Shown: piece by piece, positions 38,269-46,961 of the stretch
How positions within the stretch are numbered: the first letter of the stretch is position 1
Layout of the letters: every line of letters starts with the position of its first letter
NCBI GenBank assembly: GCA_002049795.1
Contig: MUKC01000020.1
Span: 1 to 58,555, forward strand
Direction: 5' to 3'
DNA length: 58,555 bases
Source: Desulfobacca sp. 4484_104
GTDB lineage: Bacteria; Desulfobacterota; Desulfobaccia; Desulfobaccales; Desulfobaccaceae
The notes under the pieces: generated by a model
Seen by the model: only the letters and a program-made list of their open reading frames with translations
Database searches by the model: none
What the model was told of the DNA's origin: nothing
Program-made: the position numbers and the translations under genes

Positions 38269-39150
38269 TTAGTTACTATTACCTCCTTTTACCCCGACCC
38301 TTAATTTGGCGCTGCGAGCCTGGGGATTACGATTGACTTCGGTTGGGCTGGGAATTATTGGTTTTCGAGTCAGCCGCCTTAGTTGGCCCGTCTTCTCCAG
38401 GGTTAGAAATTGTTGTTTCACGATTCGATCTTCCAAAGAATGGTACGCAATGATCGCCAACCGTCCGCCCGGGGCCAAGAGACTGACCGCCAAGGGAATA
38501 AAGGCCGTTAACTTTTCCAGTTCTTGGTTAACGGCAATTCTGAGGGCCTGAAAAACCCGAGTGGCAGGGTGAATACGGCCCCGCCTAGCCTTGGAGGGAA
38601 TAGCTTGCCGGATTAGCTCCACTAGTTGGGACGTGGTGTTAATCGGCGTCTGCCGCCGGGCAACCACAATTCGGCGGGCAATTCGGCGTGACCAGCGCTC
38701 CTCCCCCAGCCTTAGGAAAAGCCTAGTTAAGTCAGGTTCCGAATAGGTATTTAGGATCTCCGCCGCAGTCGGGACCGGGGTCTTGGGGTCCATCCGCATA
38801 TCCAGAATCTCCTCCCTGAGAAAACTGAAACCACGGCCAGATTGTTTAAGTTGTTGGGTTGATAATCCCAGATCGAGCACTATTCCCGCGACCTGTTCGA
38901 TCTGGCAATTTCTCAATATATCTCTTAGGTCTGTGTAACAACTGTGAAAGAGTCGAAATCGGGATCGAAATGCTTGTAGCCGGTGAGCTGCTACTTCCAG
39001 AGCCGCCGGGTCTCGATCCAAACCCACCAATTGTCCGGCCGGAGCACTGTGAGTCAGGATAGTCTCAGCATGTCCTCCCTGGCCCACGGTGCCGTCCACA
39101 TAGACCTGGTCCGTCTGACAGTTAAGACCGGCAACCACTTCCGCCACCAT
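38269..39150 (-). CDS. rsmH: 16S rRNA m4C1402 methyltransferase RsmH
   Basis: RsmH (MraW) methylates N4 of C1402 in 16S rRNA. The protein has the SAM motif DGTVGQGGHAETIL, GLDRDPAAL, GIVLDLGLSTQQL, the DMRMD segment, and LAIIAYHSLEDRIVKQQF near the end. The start is uncertain: the family N-terminal motif (here HEPVM) begins four codons before the first in-frame ATG (39150), yet no usual start codon lies upstream in that frame. The GGAGG site is followed after six bases by an out-of-frame ATG, AGC, CGG, TAA. A one-base error just upstream or a rare start codon is possible. Confidence 0.93.
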   Translation of the reverse strand: MVAEVVAGLNCQTDQVYVDGTVGQGGHAETILTHSAPAGQLVGLDRDPAALEVAAHRLQAFRSRFRLFHSCYTDLRDILRNCQIEQVAGIVLDLGLSTQQLKQSGRGFSFLREEILDMRMDPKTPVPTAAEILNTYSEPDLTRLFLRLGEERWSRRIARRIVVARRQTPINTTSQLVELIRQAIPSKARRGRIHPATRVFQALRIAVNQELEKLTAFIPLAVSLLAPGGRLAIIAYHSLEDRIVKQQFLTLEKTGQLRRLTRKPIIPSPTEVNRNPQARSAKLRVGVKGGNSN

Positions 39151-39179
39151 TACCGGCTCATGGACGTCCTCCTGGTCGA

Positions 39180-39617
39180 TTATAAGATTCCCAATTCTTT
39201 CCGCACCTCTTCGGTATCCATTTCGTCTACTCGAGCCCGATCCTCTTCAAAGGCCTGGCGGTTCCAAATCTCAAAACAGCGCACCGCTCCGGCCAGAACG
39301 GTTTCCTTCTCTAATCTGGCATACTCCCGCAAGTGAGGCGGGATCAGGATGCGGCCTTGACGATCTAACTGGCACTCGGCTGCACCCGAGACAAAAAACC
39401 GCTGAAAGGACCGAAAATCTTTGCGCAATAGCGCTAATTGGCCTAATCGCTGCTCAATTACTTCCCATTCCGACAGCGGGAAGGCGAGCAGGTAGCCGTC
39501 GAGGTTAGTGACAATTAAATAATTATCTTGACGTCCCTGAAGGATTTCGCGATAGCGCTGGGGAATACTAATTCTTCCCTTATCGTCGATGACATGGAAG
39601 TAGCTCCCCCTGAACAC
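39180..39617 (-). CDS. mraZ: Transcriptional regulator MraZ
   Basis: MraZ represses its own dcw cluster through repeated TGGGN boxes. The 145-residue protein has two SpoVT/AbrB-like halves, each with the family motif: FHVIDDKGRISIPQRYRE near the N-terminus and CQLDRQGRILIPPHLREYA in the second half. It starts on GTG behind AAGGGG and is the first gene of the cluster. Three matching boxes lie 30-50 bases upstream of the start, overlapping the expected transcription start, so autoregulation is supported by sequence. Confidence 0.96.
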   Translation of the reverse strand: MFRGSYFHVIDDKGRISIPQRYREILQGRQDNYLIVTNLDGYLLAFPLSEWEVIEQRLGQLALLRKDFRSFQRFFVSGAAECQLDRQGRILIPPHLREYARLEKETVLAGAVRCFEIWNRQAFEEDRARVDEMDTEEVRKELGIL

Positions 39618-39644
39618 CTTATCCCCTTAAAAGTTTCCATCTGA

Positions 39645-39669
39645 TACCACTTCATCCCACCCGACCCCA
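39645..39669 (-). promoter_or_regulatory. MraZ-box array
   Basis: On the minus strand TGGGG-N5-TGGGA-N5-TGGTA occur with exact ten-base spacing (39669-39665, 39659-39655, 39649-39645). The known MraZ operator is several TGGGN units separated by about five bases; the first two match exactly and the third has one mismatch. The array starts just downstream of the -10 element, where bound MraZ would block the polymerase. Confidence 0.75.
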
Positions 39670-39670
39670 A

Positions 39671-39698
39671 ATTAAATGGGTTTGGCATCTAATGTCAA
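39671..39698 (-). promoter_or_regulatory. Sigma70 promoter of the dcw cluster
   Basis: On the minus strand TTGACA (39698-39693) is a perfect -35. A 16-base spacer is followed by TTTAAT (39676-39671), which matches five of six -10 positions. The mraZ start lies 54 bases beyond. No other good promoter was seen in the gap between mraZ and ruvX. Confidence 0.75.
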
Positions 39699-39711
39699 GG
39701 AAAAAATGACT

Positions 39712-39729
39712 ATGTGAAAAGAAACACAA
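39712..39729. promoter_or_regulatory. Rex-operator-like site upstream of the dcw promoter
   Basis: Read on the plus strand the site is ATGTGA-AAAGAA-ACACAA, matching 10 of 12 half-site positions of the known Rex consensus TTGTGA-N6-TCACAA. The six-base spacer is the same AAAGAA as in the site before rex at 15258-15275. It lies 14 bases upstream of the -35 of the mraZ promoter. Confidence 0.4.
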
Positions 39730-39823
39730 CATTTCATAACATATTAAAATGATTAATTAATGAAGTTTAGGTAATGATTTGCTAACTAGGCCGGATTTAT
39801 AAAGATTTTAGTCGCGCCGCATT

Positions 39824-40249
39824 TTAGCCAGGGTTAGCCGAGCCGTGCTGATCCAGAAAGGCTTGCAGGATCAATACCGCCGCCATTTTGTCGATGACCT
39901 GGCGGCGACGGCGGCGGCTGAGATTGGCCTCCAGCAGGATGCGTTCGGCCTGGACGGTGGTTAATCGCTCATCCCAGGTGTGAACCGGTATTCCCAAGAC
40001 CTGGCGGAGTTGGGCCGCCCATTCTAAAACTTCGGCAGCGCTGTCTCCCAGACGGCCATCCATGTGGCGGGGCAAGCCGATGACGATGGCGGTGATGTGA
40101 TGCTGCTGGGCCAGATCAATAACCTTGGCCAGATCCGCGGCGTTCTCTTGGCGTTCCAACACCGTCAGACCCTGGGCAGTAATCCCCAAGGCGTCGCTCA
40201 GGGCAATGCCGATGCGTTTATGGCCTAGATCCAAACCCATAATCCGCAC
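39824..40249 (-). CDS. ruvX: Holliday junction resolvase-like protein RuvX/YqgF
   Basis: The protein has the RNase H-like fold motifs of the YqgF family: the N-terminal GLDLGHKRIGIALSD with the first catalytic Asp, VIGLPRHMDGRLGDSA, and TWDERLTTVQAE with the second acidic centre, ending DKMAAVLILQAFLD. In E. coli the family acts in 16S rRNA 5' processing. I use GTG 40249, which gives the usual N-terminus (Met-Arg-Ile-x-Gly-Leu-Asp); the open frame extends upstream to 40321 but that part is not family-like. It is encoded just upstream of mraZ on the same strand. Confidence 0.92.
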   Translation of the reverse strand: MRIMGLDLGHKRIGIALSDALGITAQGLTVLERQENAADLAKVIDLAQQHHITAIVIGLPRHMDGRLGDSAAEVLEWAAQLRQVLGIPVHTWDERLTTVQAERILLEANLSRRRRRQVIDKMAAVLILQAFLDQHGSANPG

Positions 40250-40412
40250 CTCACCGACCTGGTTTAAGTTAGATGGGTTAAATGAGGAAGATTTATGACC
40301 TGTCATAGTTGAATCAAGCAAATATTGTCTGTCCCGATCTTACCCCCACCTGGTCTTTTTGAAATGCAGTATCCCAAGCTCCAGGAAGGAAGGATGGTAG
40401 TGGACCCAGAGG

Positions 40413-41660
40413 TTAAAACTGGTAGGTCAGGCTCAGACCCAGAGAATGGACATTGCTGTCATAACGGCCGTTAGCTTGATCGCTTAAAGGAACGCCGGTC
40501 AGGGTATTATTTTTATGGCAGCCTTCAAACAGCAGGTAATTATAAGCGATTCCCAGGGTGAACTGTTTGACCTTGAGATCACCGCCGACGGTAAAAATAT
40601 GGCGGTTGGCGTCGGGGACCTGGGGGTCTAAGGTATCATCGGGGACCGGGGTGAGATCATAGATATAACCGGCCCGCAGTTTCATGTTGTTTTTGAGCTC
40701 ATAGTTAGCGCCAAAGCGAAAGGCCCAGACATCTTTCCAGTTTTTCGGCTGCACCATCCGGTTAGTTCCGGTAAGCGGGTAAGTCTGATTAAACCGGACT
40801 TCCAACTGGTCGTAGGTGGACCAGCCCGTCCAGGTGGCGTCAAAGTTGAAGGTGAATGGTTTAAACCGGCTGCAGGATATGCCGGTGGTTACCGAGGGTG
40901 GAAAGGTGAGATTGGCGGTGCCCTGGATCTCGGGTATCCCCGGGAGCTGGGCCGGCAAGCTGGCCTTCATCTGGCCTTTATATCTCAGGGAAATTTCACT
41001 GCGATAGGCTACTCCCAACTTTACCCCCTCGATTGGTTCGTAAAGCACCCCAAGATTATAGCCGTAACCGGTGCCGTCGCCGTCGAGGGCCGTTTCTCCG
41101 TCCGGAAGGGCAAAAGGCATTTGGATTTTGCGTTTGAGTTCCACCGTGGACCACAAGACATTGAAGCCAAAGGCCACTGAAAGTTGGTCTAATAGTTTGA
41201 CGGAGATCACCGGATTAAGATTGTAAGTTTTGAGCTGGGAATAGGTGGTGATATAGCGACCGGTCCACTCTGGCGGCCATTGGGTGCCCAGCCCAAAAGG
41301 CGCGAAAAAGCCAATTCCCGCAGCTACACGGGGGTTAAAAGGAATAGCTAGATACACTGTTCCGGCGTGCAATAGGCGGTGATTGGTTTGGGAAAACTGG
41401 CCGTCCGGGCCATGATATTCCCGATCGGGGTAGTTAAAAATAGTGCCGCAATAGAATTGGGGCCGCTCTAGCTGATTGAGGCCGGCGGGATTGTAAAAGA
41501 TGGCCGAGGGATCGTTAGCCTCCGCTACAAAGGCATTCCCTTGCGCCATCGCCGCGGTCCCTTGCTGCACCAGGGCAAAACCGGCGCCCTGGGCGGGATA
41601 ATTAATCAGGAACTCCAAAACCATCACCGCGCTTAAGATCACACCTACTCTAAACACCAA
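40413..41660 (-). CDS. OmpP1/FadL-family outer membrane protein
   Basis: FadL-family barrels import hydrophobic compounds such as long-chain fatty acids or aromatics. The 415-residue protein has a signal peptide (~1-26, ending PAQGA), then the family N-terminal hatch GFALVQQGTAAMAQGN, followed by AEANDPSAIFYNPAGL with its conserved NPAGL. Many alternating strands follow, and the C-terminus ends in Phe (SLGLSLTYQF), as barrel proteins need for insertion. It begins with TTG or GTG. The gene appears to stand alone. Confidence 0.92.
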   Translation of the reverse strand: MVFRVGVILSAVMVLEFLINYPAQGAGFALVQQGTAAMAQGNAFVAEANDPSAIFYNPAGLNQLERPQFYCGTIFNYPDREYHGPDGQFSQTNHRLLHAGTVYLAIPFNPRVAAGIGFFAPFGLGTQWPPEWTGRYITTYSQLKTYNLNPVISVKLLDQLSVAFGFNVLWSTVELKRKIQMPFALPDGETALDGDGTGYGYNLGVLYEPIEGVKLGVAYRSEISLRYKGQMKASLPAQLPGIPEIQGTANLTFPPSVTTGISCSRFKPFTFNFDATWTGWSTYDQLEVRFNQTYPLTGTNRMVQPKNWKDVWAFRFGANYELKNNMKLRAGYIYDLTPVPDDTLDPQVPDANRHIFTVGGDLKVKQFTLGIAYNYLLFEGCHKNNTLTGVPLSDQANGRYDSNVHSLGLSLTYQF

Positions 41661-41781
41661 CGAATTCCCTTTCTCGGTCAGTAGGAGCCCGGTTATTTTA
41701 GTGCAGTTAACATACCATATATTAATGCGGCAGGGCGAGAGGAATCAGCACTCTCGTTAGGGCCAGCCTCCGGGCACAACA

Positions 41782-44505
41782 TCAATTAATGTTCAGAATA
41801 TCGGCGATTTTTTGCGAGAGGACCTCTATCCGGTAAGGTTTTTGTATAAAGTCCAGATGATCAGCATCGATCATCTTGGAGCCCTCGCCTTCCAGGCCAT
41901 AACCACTGGAAATCAGGACCTTGATGTCGGGATTAATTTGCTTCAGGAAGCTATAAGTCTCACCGCCGCTCATACCGGGCATGATCATATCCAAGATCAC
42001 CAGATCGATCCGGTCTTTCTGGTCCTGATATATGGAGATCGCCTGCTTACCACTTTGGGCTTGTAAAACTGTGTAACCCAGTCGCTCCAGGATTTTGGCC
42101 CCCACTGTCCTGAGCATGTCCTCATCGTCCACCAGCAGGATTACTCCAGATCCCCTGACAAATTGGAGCTCTGCAACTGGTTCGCTAACAATAGATTTTG
42201 GGGTCACTGGCAGGAAGATATGGAAGGTAGTACCTTTACCAGGTTCGCTGTCAACCTCGACAATGCCTTTATGCTTTTTGATAATGGCGTAACTGGTGGC
42301 CAATCCCAGACCGGCTCCCTGGCCGATTTCTCTGGTAGTAAAAAATGGTTCAAAAATTCTGGCCTTGGTCTCGGCATCCATGCCGATGCCAGAATCAGTT
42401 AAGGCCAGATGGATATAAGGCCCGGGCGCTTGGCCATGCGGTTGGCAAAAATCCTCTTGGAGAATAACTTCCTTGGTGGATAACACCAATTCTCCCTGTT
42501 CTGACATGGCCTGGCAGGCATTGATGAACAGATTCAGAAAAACCTGTTCTAGCTGCCACTGATCCACCTCTATGGCGGGTAAGTTGGGGGTTAAGTTTTT
42601 AACTATCCGAATTTCCTTGCGAGTGCGGCAGAACAGCTCGGCGGTCTGATTGAGGAGCTTATTGAGATCGGTAGCCTTGGGTTTATGCTGGGTATCACGT
42701 CCATAAGAGAGCAACTGCTTGGTGAGTTCCGCGCCTTTTCCGACCTCTTGCTCAATATGCTTCAATTCGGCTGCGGCCGGATGGCAATTATCCAGGGCAG
42801 TTTTCGCCAAGCTGGTCAATCCCATGATATTCATTAGAATATTATTGAAGTTATGAGCAATACCTCCGGCCAGGGTGCCGATTGCCTCCATTTTCTGTTT
42901 CTGTAACAGTTGCTTTTCCATCTTCTTCTTTTCAGTGATATCGGTAAACATGGCAAAAGCACCCAGAAACTGATCTTTTTCTACCAGAGGGACGGAACTC
43001 ATAATGACCGACACCTGGCCGCCATCCTTAACCGTAAAATCTAGTTCTTTTTGGACCGAAGTCCCTTTTAAGTTTTGGAATAGGACTTCCAGGAAGATCT
43101 TGGTATTATCCGGAGCAAAGACCTCCGAGATATTTTTACCCTCCAACTCGGCATAACCGGTAATTTTCCGCATCCGGCGGTTGACAAATTTGATTATCCC
43201 GTGTTCGTCAATGATCCAGATTCCTTCATGGGCATTTTCCACCAATTCTCGATACTTGCGTTCAGAAATCTCTAACTTCCGATAAAGTATGGCATTTTCC
43301 AGGGCAATGGCAATCTGGTTAGCGAAACTGACCACAAATTCTTTGTCCGCCGCAGTTATGGTAGTATGCGGATCAAGGCGATCAGCCAGGATCACTCCGA
43401 TGACCTTACCGCGTACCGTCAGGGGGGCCAAGATAAACACCTTGGGTTGAAATTGTTGGATCAAGATGTTGGTTTTATTGAGCTTACTGCGATCAACGTC
43501 ATGGATTACGATCGGAATGCCGTTCATGGCGACCCGGGCGATAATATTGTCCACTTTGGACAGGGGTATTTTATATCCTTTGAGTTTTTCAAATAAGTCA
43601 GCTTCGATACCGACGGCATGCTGTAATTCCAAGACTTTTTCTTTGTTATCCAAAAGAAAAATTCCGGCCCGGTCCAGTTTAGCGAAATTGATCAGCAAGC
43701 GTAAGGTGGCCTGCAGCAGCTCTTCCAGTTGCAGGACTGAGAGCACCGCGGCACTGGTTTCCGTAAGACACATGAGCTGGTCAATTTTCTCTTTAAGCTG
43801 CACGTTTAAACGGTGGACTTCGTCAAATTTCTTTTTCAGGAGTTCCTTGTCGCGCTCCAGTTCCTCAATAGTCGAGGTGAGGAGACGCCAAGGGATCAGG
43901 GTGCGTAACAGGGTTTCTTTAAAAAACGATCTCTTTTCCCAGAGCAGTTGGTATTCACAGTACTCATCTCCCCGAAAAAAACACTTATTTTCAATGACCT
44001 GAGCCGGAGGCAAGTTCCAGATGGTGGGGATGCCGGAATAAATGCCTTTGTTATAGAGACAGAAATCTAGACAACTGGGGATGTGTTTCAGCCAGTGCAA
44101 TCGGATCGTGGCGCGGTCGCGGCTGGTTTCGACTAGCTCGATGACTTTGTTTTTATTAAATTTGTCATTGATGGTTTGAGCCTTTTTGAGGGTGCGGCGA
44201 GGATTCTTATAGGCGAACATGATGATGCGCTGCACATACCCCAATTTTTTACGCGCCGCGGCTTCAAAGCCAATTTTAAAGGCAATGTCATCATCTTTGC
44301 TGAGCTGTTTGGCGTTATCAAACATCTTGAGCATGACATCGCTGGACACCCAGTTGTTGATTTCCATTAAAAATTCTTGAGGATTACTTAAGGCCTCAAT
44401 TTCCGGACCAAGGCCCTCTAATAAATTTGGGACCTGTTCGGGCGAATTTTCTAAGAAATACTCGATGATAGCTCTGGTATTGAGACAGCTATGATGCTTG
44501 TTCAT
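41782..44505 (-). CDS. Hybrid sensor kinase: V4R-like, GAF, PAS, HisKA, HATPase, receiver
   Basis: About 907 residues without membrane helices. Residues ~1-210 are a helical domain ending in a V4R-like segment (NKCFFRGDEYCEYQLLW), suggesting small-molecule sensing. A coiled coil (~215-260) follows, then GAF (~265-420), PAS (~425-545, ending FTDITEKKKMEKQL), HisKA (GGIAHNFNN), HATPase (LFINACQAMSE, DSGIGMD, GAGLGLATSYAII) and a receiver domain (VDDED, phospho-Asp in VILDMIMPGMSG). I start at ATG 44505, ten bases after AGGAG; a TTG three codons upstream is too close to that site. A long AT-rich divergent region lies upstream. Confidence 0.92.
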   Translation of the reverse strand: MNKHHSCLNTRAIIEYFLENSPEQVPNLLEGLGPEIEALSNPQEFLMEINNWVSSDVMLKMFDNAKQLSKDDDIAFKIGFEAAARKKLGYVQRIIMFAYKNPRRTLKKAQTINDKFNKNKVIELVETSRDRATIRLHWLKHIPSCLDFCLYNKGIYSGIPTIWNLPPAQVIENKCFFRGDEYCEYQLLWEKRSFFKETLLRTLIPWRLLTSTIEELERDKELLKKKFDEVHRLNVQLKEKIDQLMCLTETSAAVLSVLQLEELLQATLRLLINFAKLDRAGIFLLDNKEKVLELQHAVGIEADLFEKLKGYKIPLSKVDNIIARVAMNGIPIVIHDVDRSKLNKTNILIQQFQPKVFILAPLTVRGKVIGVILADRLDPHTTITAADKEFVVSFANQIAIALENAILYRKLEISERKYRELVENAHEGIWIIDEHGIIKFVNRRMRKITGYAELEGKNISEVFAPDNTKIFLEVLFQNLKGTSVQKELDFTVKDGGQVSVIMSSVPLVEKDQFLGAFAMFTDITEKKKMEKQLLQKQKMEAIGTLAGGIAHNFNNILMNIMGLTSLAKTALDNCHPAAAELKHIEQEVGKGAELTKQLLSYGRDTQHKPKATDLNKLLNQTAELFCRTRKEIRIVKNLTPNLPAIEVDQWQLEQVFLNLFINACQAMSEQGELVLSTKEVILQEDFCQPHGQAPGPYIHLALTDSGIGMDAETKARIFEPFFTTREIGQGAGLGLATSYAIIKKHKGIVEVDSEPGKGTTFHIFLPVTPKSIVSEPVAELQFVRGSGVILLVDDEDMLRTVGAKILERLGYTVLQAQSGKQAISIYQDQKDRIDLVILDMIMPGMSGGETYSFLKQINPDIKVLISSGYGLEGEGSKMIDADHLDFIQKPYRIEVLSQKIADILNIN

Positions 44506-44671
44506 GACTCGCAAACTCCTATAACGGCTTGCACGTCAAGAAAAGTGAACTTTGACAAAGATTTTTCTATACACTTTAGTTTGATCTACATTATAACTAA
44601 AATCAAGGATGCTATTATTCTGACCATAAAAAAATAATTTCAATACTTTCTGAATGTTATGAATAAATCGG

Positions 44672-44693
44672 AATGTTCACGATTACGAACATT
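44672..44693. promoter_or_regulatory. Inverted repeat in the divergent region before the acyltransferase gene
   Basis: AATGTTC (44672-44678) and GAACATT (44687-44693) form a perfect inverted repeat with an eight-base centre, the geometry of a dimeric regulator site. A third copy of GAATGTT is at 44652-44658. The surrounding 281-base AT-rich gap between the kinase and acyltransferase genes otherwise shows no feature I can support. Confidence 0.4.
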
Positions 44694-44786
44694 ATTTTTG
44701 CCATCCATTGTAAATCTTTTATCAGTTAATAACAAGTCGGCAGTTGCCTTTTTTTGGAATAAATTTTTTTTACCAAGGAGAACACC

Positions 44787-45770
44787 ATGATTACTAACCA
44801 CAAGTTTTTTCGCTATAAACTTCCCAATCTGAGTAAATTCTGTCAGATGAAATTAAATTGTTGGCTCTTCCGGTTCCTGCCGTTTTGGGTTTCACGGTGG
44901 TATCTGGCCATTCTAGGACGGCTGTATTATTTCATCAATCAACCGGAGAGGAGGTTAATCAGGCGGACGATTACCCATATATGGGGACCAAAGCTAAAGG
45001 CCCCAGAGTTAAAAGTTATGGTTAGCCGGGCTTTTCAAGGTATTTTCGATCATTATCATGAGAAGCTGGTGGTGGCTTATTCTCGCCTGCCGGGCTTGAA
45101 GCGGTTCTTGCGCTCCCGCATCCGGGCCGTGGGGGAGGAGATTCTGCAAGAGGCCCTGGCAGTCGGCAAGGGCGTGCTTTTGGTGACCGGCCATTTTGGG
45201 GCGGTCGAGCTGCTGCCCGGGTTTTTGGGCGTCCAGGGTTATCAGGTGTCGATGATCTGTCGCTTTAAGACTGGCCACCTCAGAAATTCTCTTCTGAGCC
45301 GGGCCGCGGCTGCCAATGTTAATCTTATTGATGCCGAGGGTGAAAACACCCTGTTGGCGGCCATTCGAGCGCTGAAACAGGGCCAGATTCTGATCACCGA
45401 ATGTGATGAATTCGACGAATGGCGCGTTTCTCAGCATAGGGAAATCCGCTTCCTGGGCTCCCCCTTGGCCTATGACCGGACCCTGGATATATTATGTAAG
45501 CGTTCCGGATCGCCGGTAGTAACCGGTTTCATGAAAAGAAACGGTTCCCAAAAATATTCCTTGGATTTTACTGCTATTACCAACGGCCGTGAAACGGGAA
45601 ATTCCGCCATTGGCGAAAGGTGCCTGAAGGTTTTGGAAGAAGCCATCCAAGCTGCTCCGGAGCAGTGGTATCAATGGAAAAAATTTGGCACCATGATTAA
45701 GATCGCCGAGAAAGAGACAGCTTATGATCATCAAGAAAGTGGATATCTGGCACCTCAATTTGGCTTTTAA
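44787..45770 (+). CDS. Lysophospholipid acyltransferase superfamily protein (LpxL/HtrB-like)
   Basis: The family transfers acyl chains to lipid A or related lipids at the inner membrane. The 327-residue protein has an N-terminal hydrophobic helix (~22-50) and the LpxL-type catalytic segment LLVTGHFGAVELLP, in which His and a downstream acidic residue (here Glu in AVELLP) replace the classic HxxxxD arrangement. Further segments are MICRFKTGHLRN, ITECDEFDEW and the C-terminal EQWYQWKKFG (like the family's EQWYWxHKR). It is unlikely to be the standard lipid A enzyme, as it is overlapped for 47 bases by an enolase-superfamily gene. A good GGAG site precedes the ATG. Confidence 0.8.
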   Translation: MITNHKFFRYKLPNLSKFCQMKLNCWLFRFLPFWVSRWYLAILGRLYYFINQPERRLIRRTITHIWGPKLKAPELKVMVSRAFQGIFDHYHEKLVVAYSRLPGLKRFLRSRIRAVGEEILQEALAVGKGVLLVTGHFGAVELLPGFLGVQGYQVSMICRFKTGHLRNSLLSRAAAANVNLIDAEGENTLLAAIRALKQGQILITECDEFDEWRVSQHREIRFLGSPLAYDRTLDILCKRSGSPVVTGFMKRNGSQKYSLDFTAITNGRETGNSAIGERCLKVLEEAIQAAPEQWYQWKKFGTMIKIAEKETAYDHQESGYLAPQFGF

Positions 45771-46854
45771 AGCTCCGGTTAAGCATAATCTGGCTACTCA
45801 TTACGGCTCCGAAAATATTGTCGTCAAGCTGACGACGGATGCGGGGGTGACCGGCTATGGGGAAGGTATCCCGCGGCGCTTTGTCACCGGCGAAATTTTG
45901 GCGGAAAGCCTGGCCTTTCTTAAAAAGGTGCTAATCCCTGAGATTTGCCGGTTACCGCTGCTTTTCCGCCCCAGCATCTATGCTAACCTGGCCCGCGTTG
46001 GTCAACAATTAGGAGCAGCTAACTATCCCGCAATTTGGTGTGCCGTGGAGATGGCCTGGTTAGATGCGGCAAGTAAGACTTGCGGCCAACCGCTCGCTGA
46101 AATCCTGGGATTTCAGTCTCAGAGGGCGGCAATCTATAGCGCGGTCTTACCCATGGCTTCTGAGCAGCAGATGGCGCGCTTCTTCGAGTTGGTGAAGCTT
46201 AAAAAAATGCGTTTCCTAAAGTTAAAAGTGGGCACTAGCACTGATCCTGAGCTTCTCAAGAGCGTCCGGCAGCAGCTAGGTTGGGAGATTGATATCCGCG
46301 TCGATGCCAATGCGGCCTGGAGTCCCCCGGAGGCTATGGCGCGGATCGAAGCGATGGCCCCCTACCGCCTCAGTGCCGTAGAACAACCGGTAGCCAAAGA
46401 GGATTTCGAAGGTCTCCAAAGAGTCAGCGCCGCGGTGGCAATCCCCATTATTGCTGATGAGTCTGTTTGTACTGAGGAAGATGCCCGACGCCTGATTGAG
46501 ATGCGCGCCTGCCAAATCTTCAACCTGCGGCTATCCAAGTGCGGCGGCCTGCTGAGCACCATGCGCATCAAGAAGATGGCCGAGAAGGCCGGGATTAAAT
46601 GCCAGCTCGGTTGTCATGTCGGCGAGACCAGCATCCTGGCCGCGGCTGGACGCCACTTTGCTCTGACTACAGATCATCTGGCGTACGTGGAAGGCTCATT
46701 CGCGCCCTACCTGTTAGCCAAAGATGTGGTGCGCCAACCGGTATTCTTTGAAAACGGCGGCCTCGCCCGCGCCCTTCCCGGTCCGGGATTGGGGATTCAG
46801 GTAGAGGACCATATTTTGGAGGAGTTAGCCGTCTCCCGGGACACTATCGATTAA
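45724..46854 (+). CDS. Enolase-superfamily enzyme, muconate-lactonizing subgroup
   Basis: The 376-residue protein has the full catalytic set of the muconate-lactonizing (MLE) subgroup: the KxK pair K166/K168 in LKLKVG, metal ligands D194 (VDANAAW), E220 (VEQP) and D245 (ADES), and the opposite general base K272 (LSKCGG). Possible activities are dipeptide (L-Ala-D/L-Glu) epimerase, o-succinylbenzoate synthase, N-acylamino acid racemase or cycloisomerase. Murein recycling would fit the cell-wall genes nearby, but residues for one substrate cannot be assigned by eye. It overlaps the acyltransferase gene by 47 bases, so the two are co-translated. Confidence 0.85.
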   Translation: MIIKKVDIWHLNLAFKAPVKHNLATHYGSENIVVKLTTDAGVTGYGEGIPRRFVTGEILAESLAFLKKVLIPEICRLPLLFRPSIYANLARVGQQLGAANYPAIWCAVEMAWLDAASKTCGQPLAEILGFQSQRAAIYSAVLPMASEQQMARFFELVKLKKMRFLKLKVGTSTDPELLKSVRQQLGWEIDIRVDANAAWSPPEAMARIEAMAPYRLSAVEQPVAKEDFEGLQRVSAAVAIPIIADESVCTEEDARRLIEMRACQIFNLRLSKCGGLLSTMRIKKMAEKAGIKCQLGCHVGETSILAAAGRHFALTTDHLAYVEGSFAPYLLAKDVVRQPVFFENGGLARALPGPGLGIQVEDHILEELAVSRDTID

Positions 46855-46961
46855 GACGGGAAATAAGATTGAGGTCTTATTCTTAAGAAGAAGCAGGAGA
46901 AGTCCAGCTATTTATCTCGCCCTCTCAGTGGTGTTTTGGGCTCAGGATTGCGGGGCCAGGC

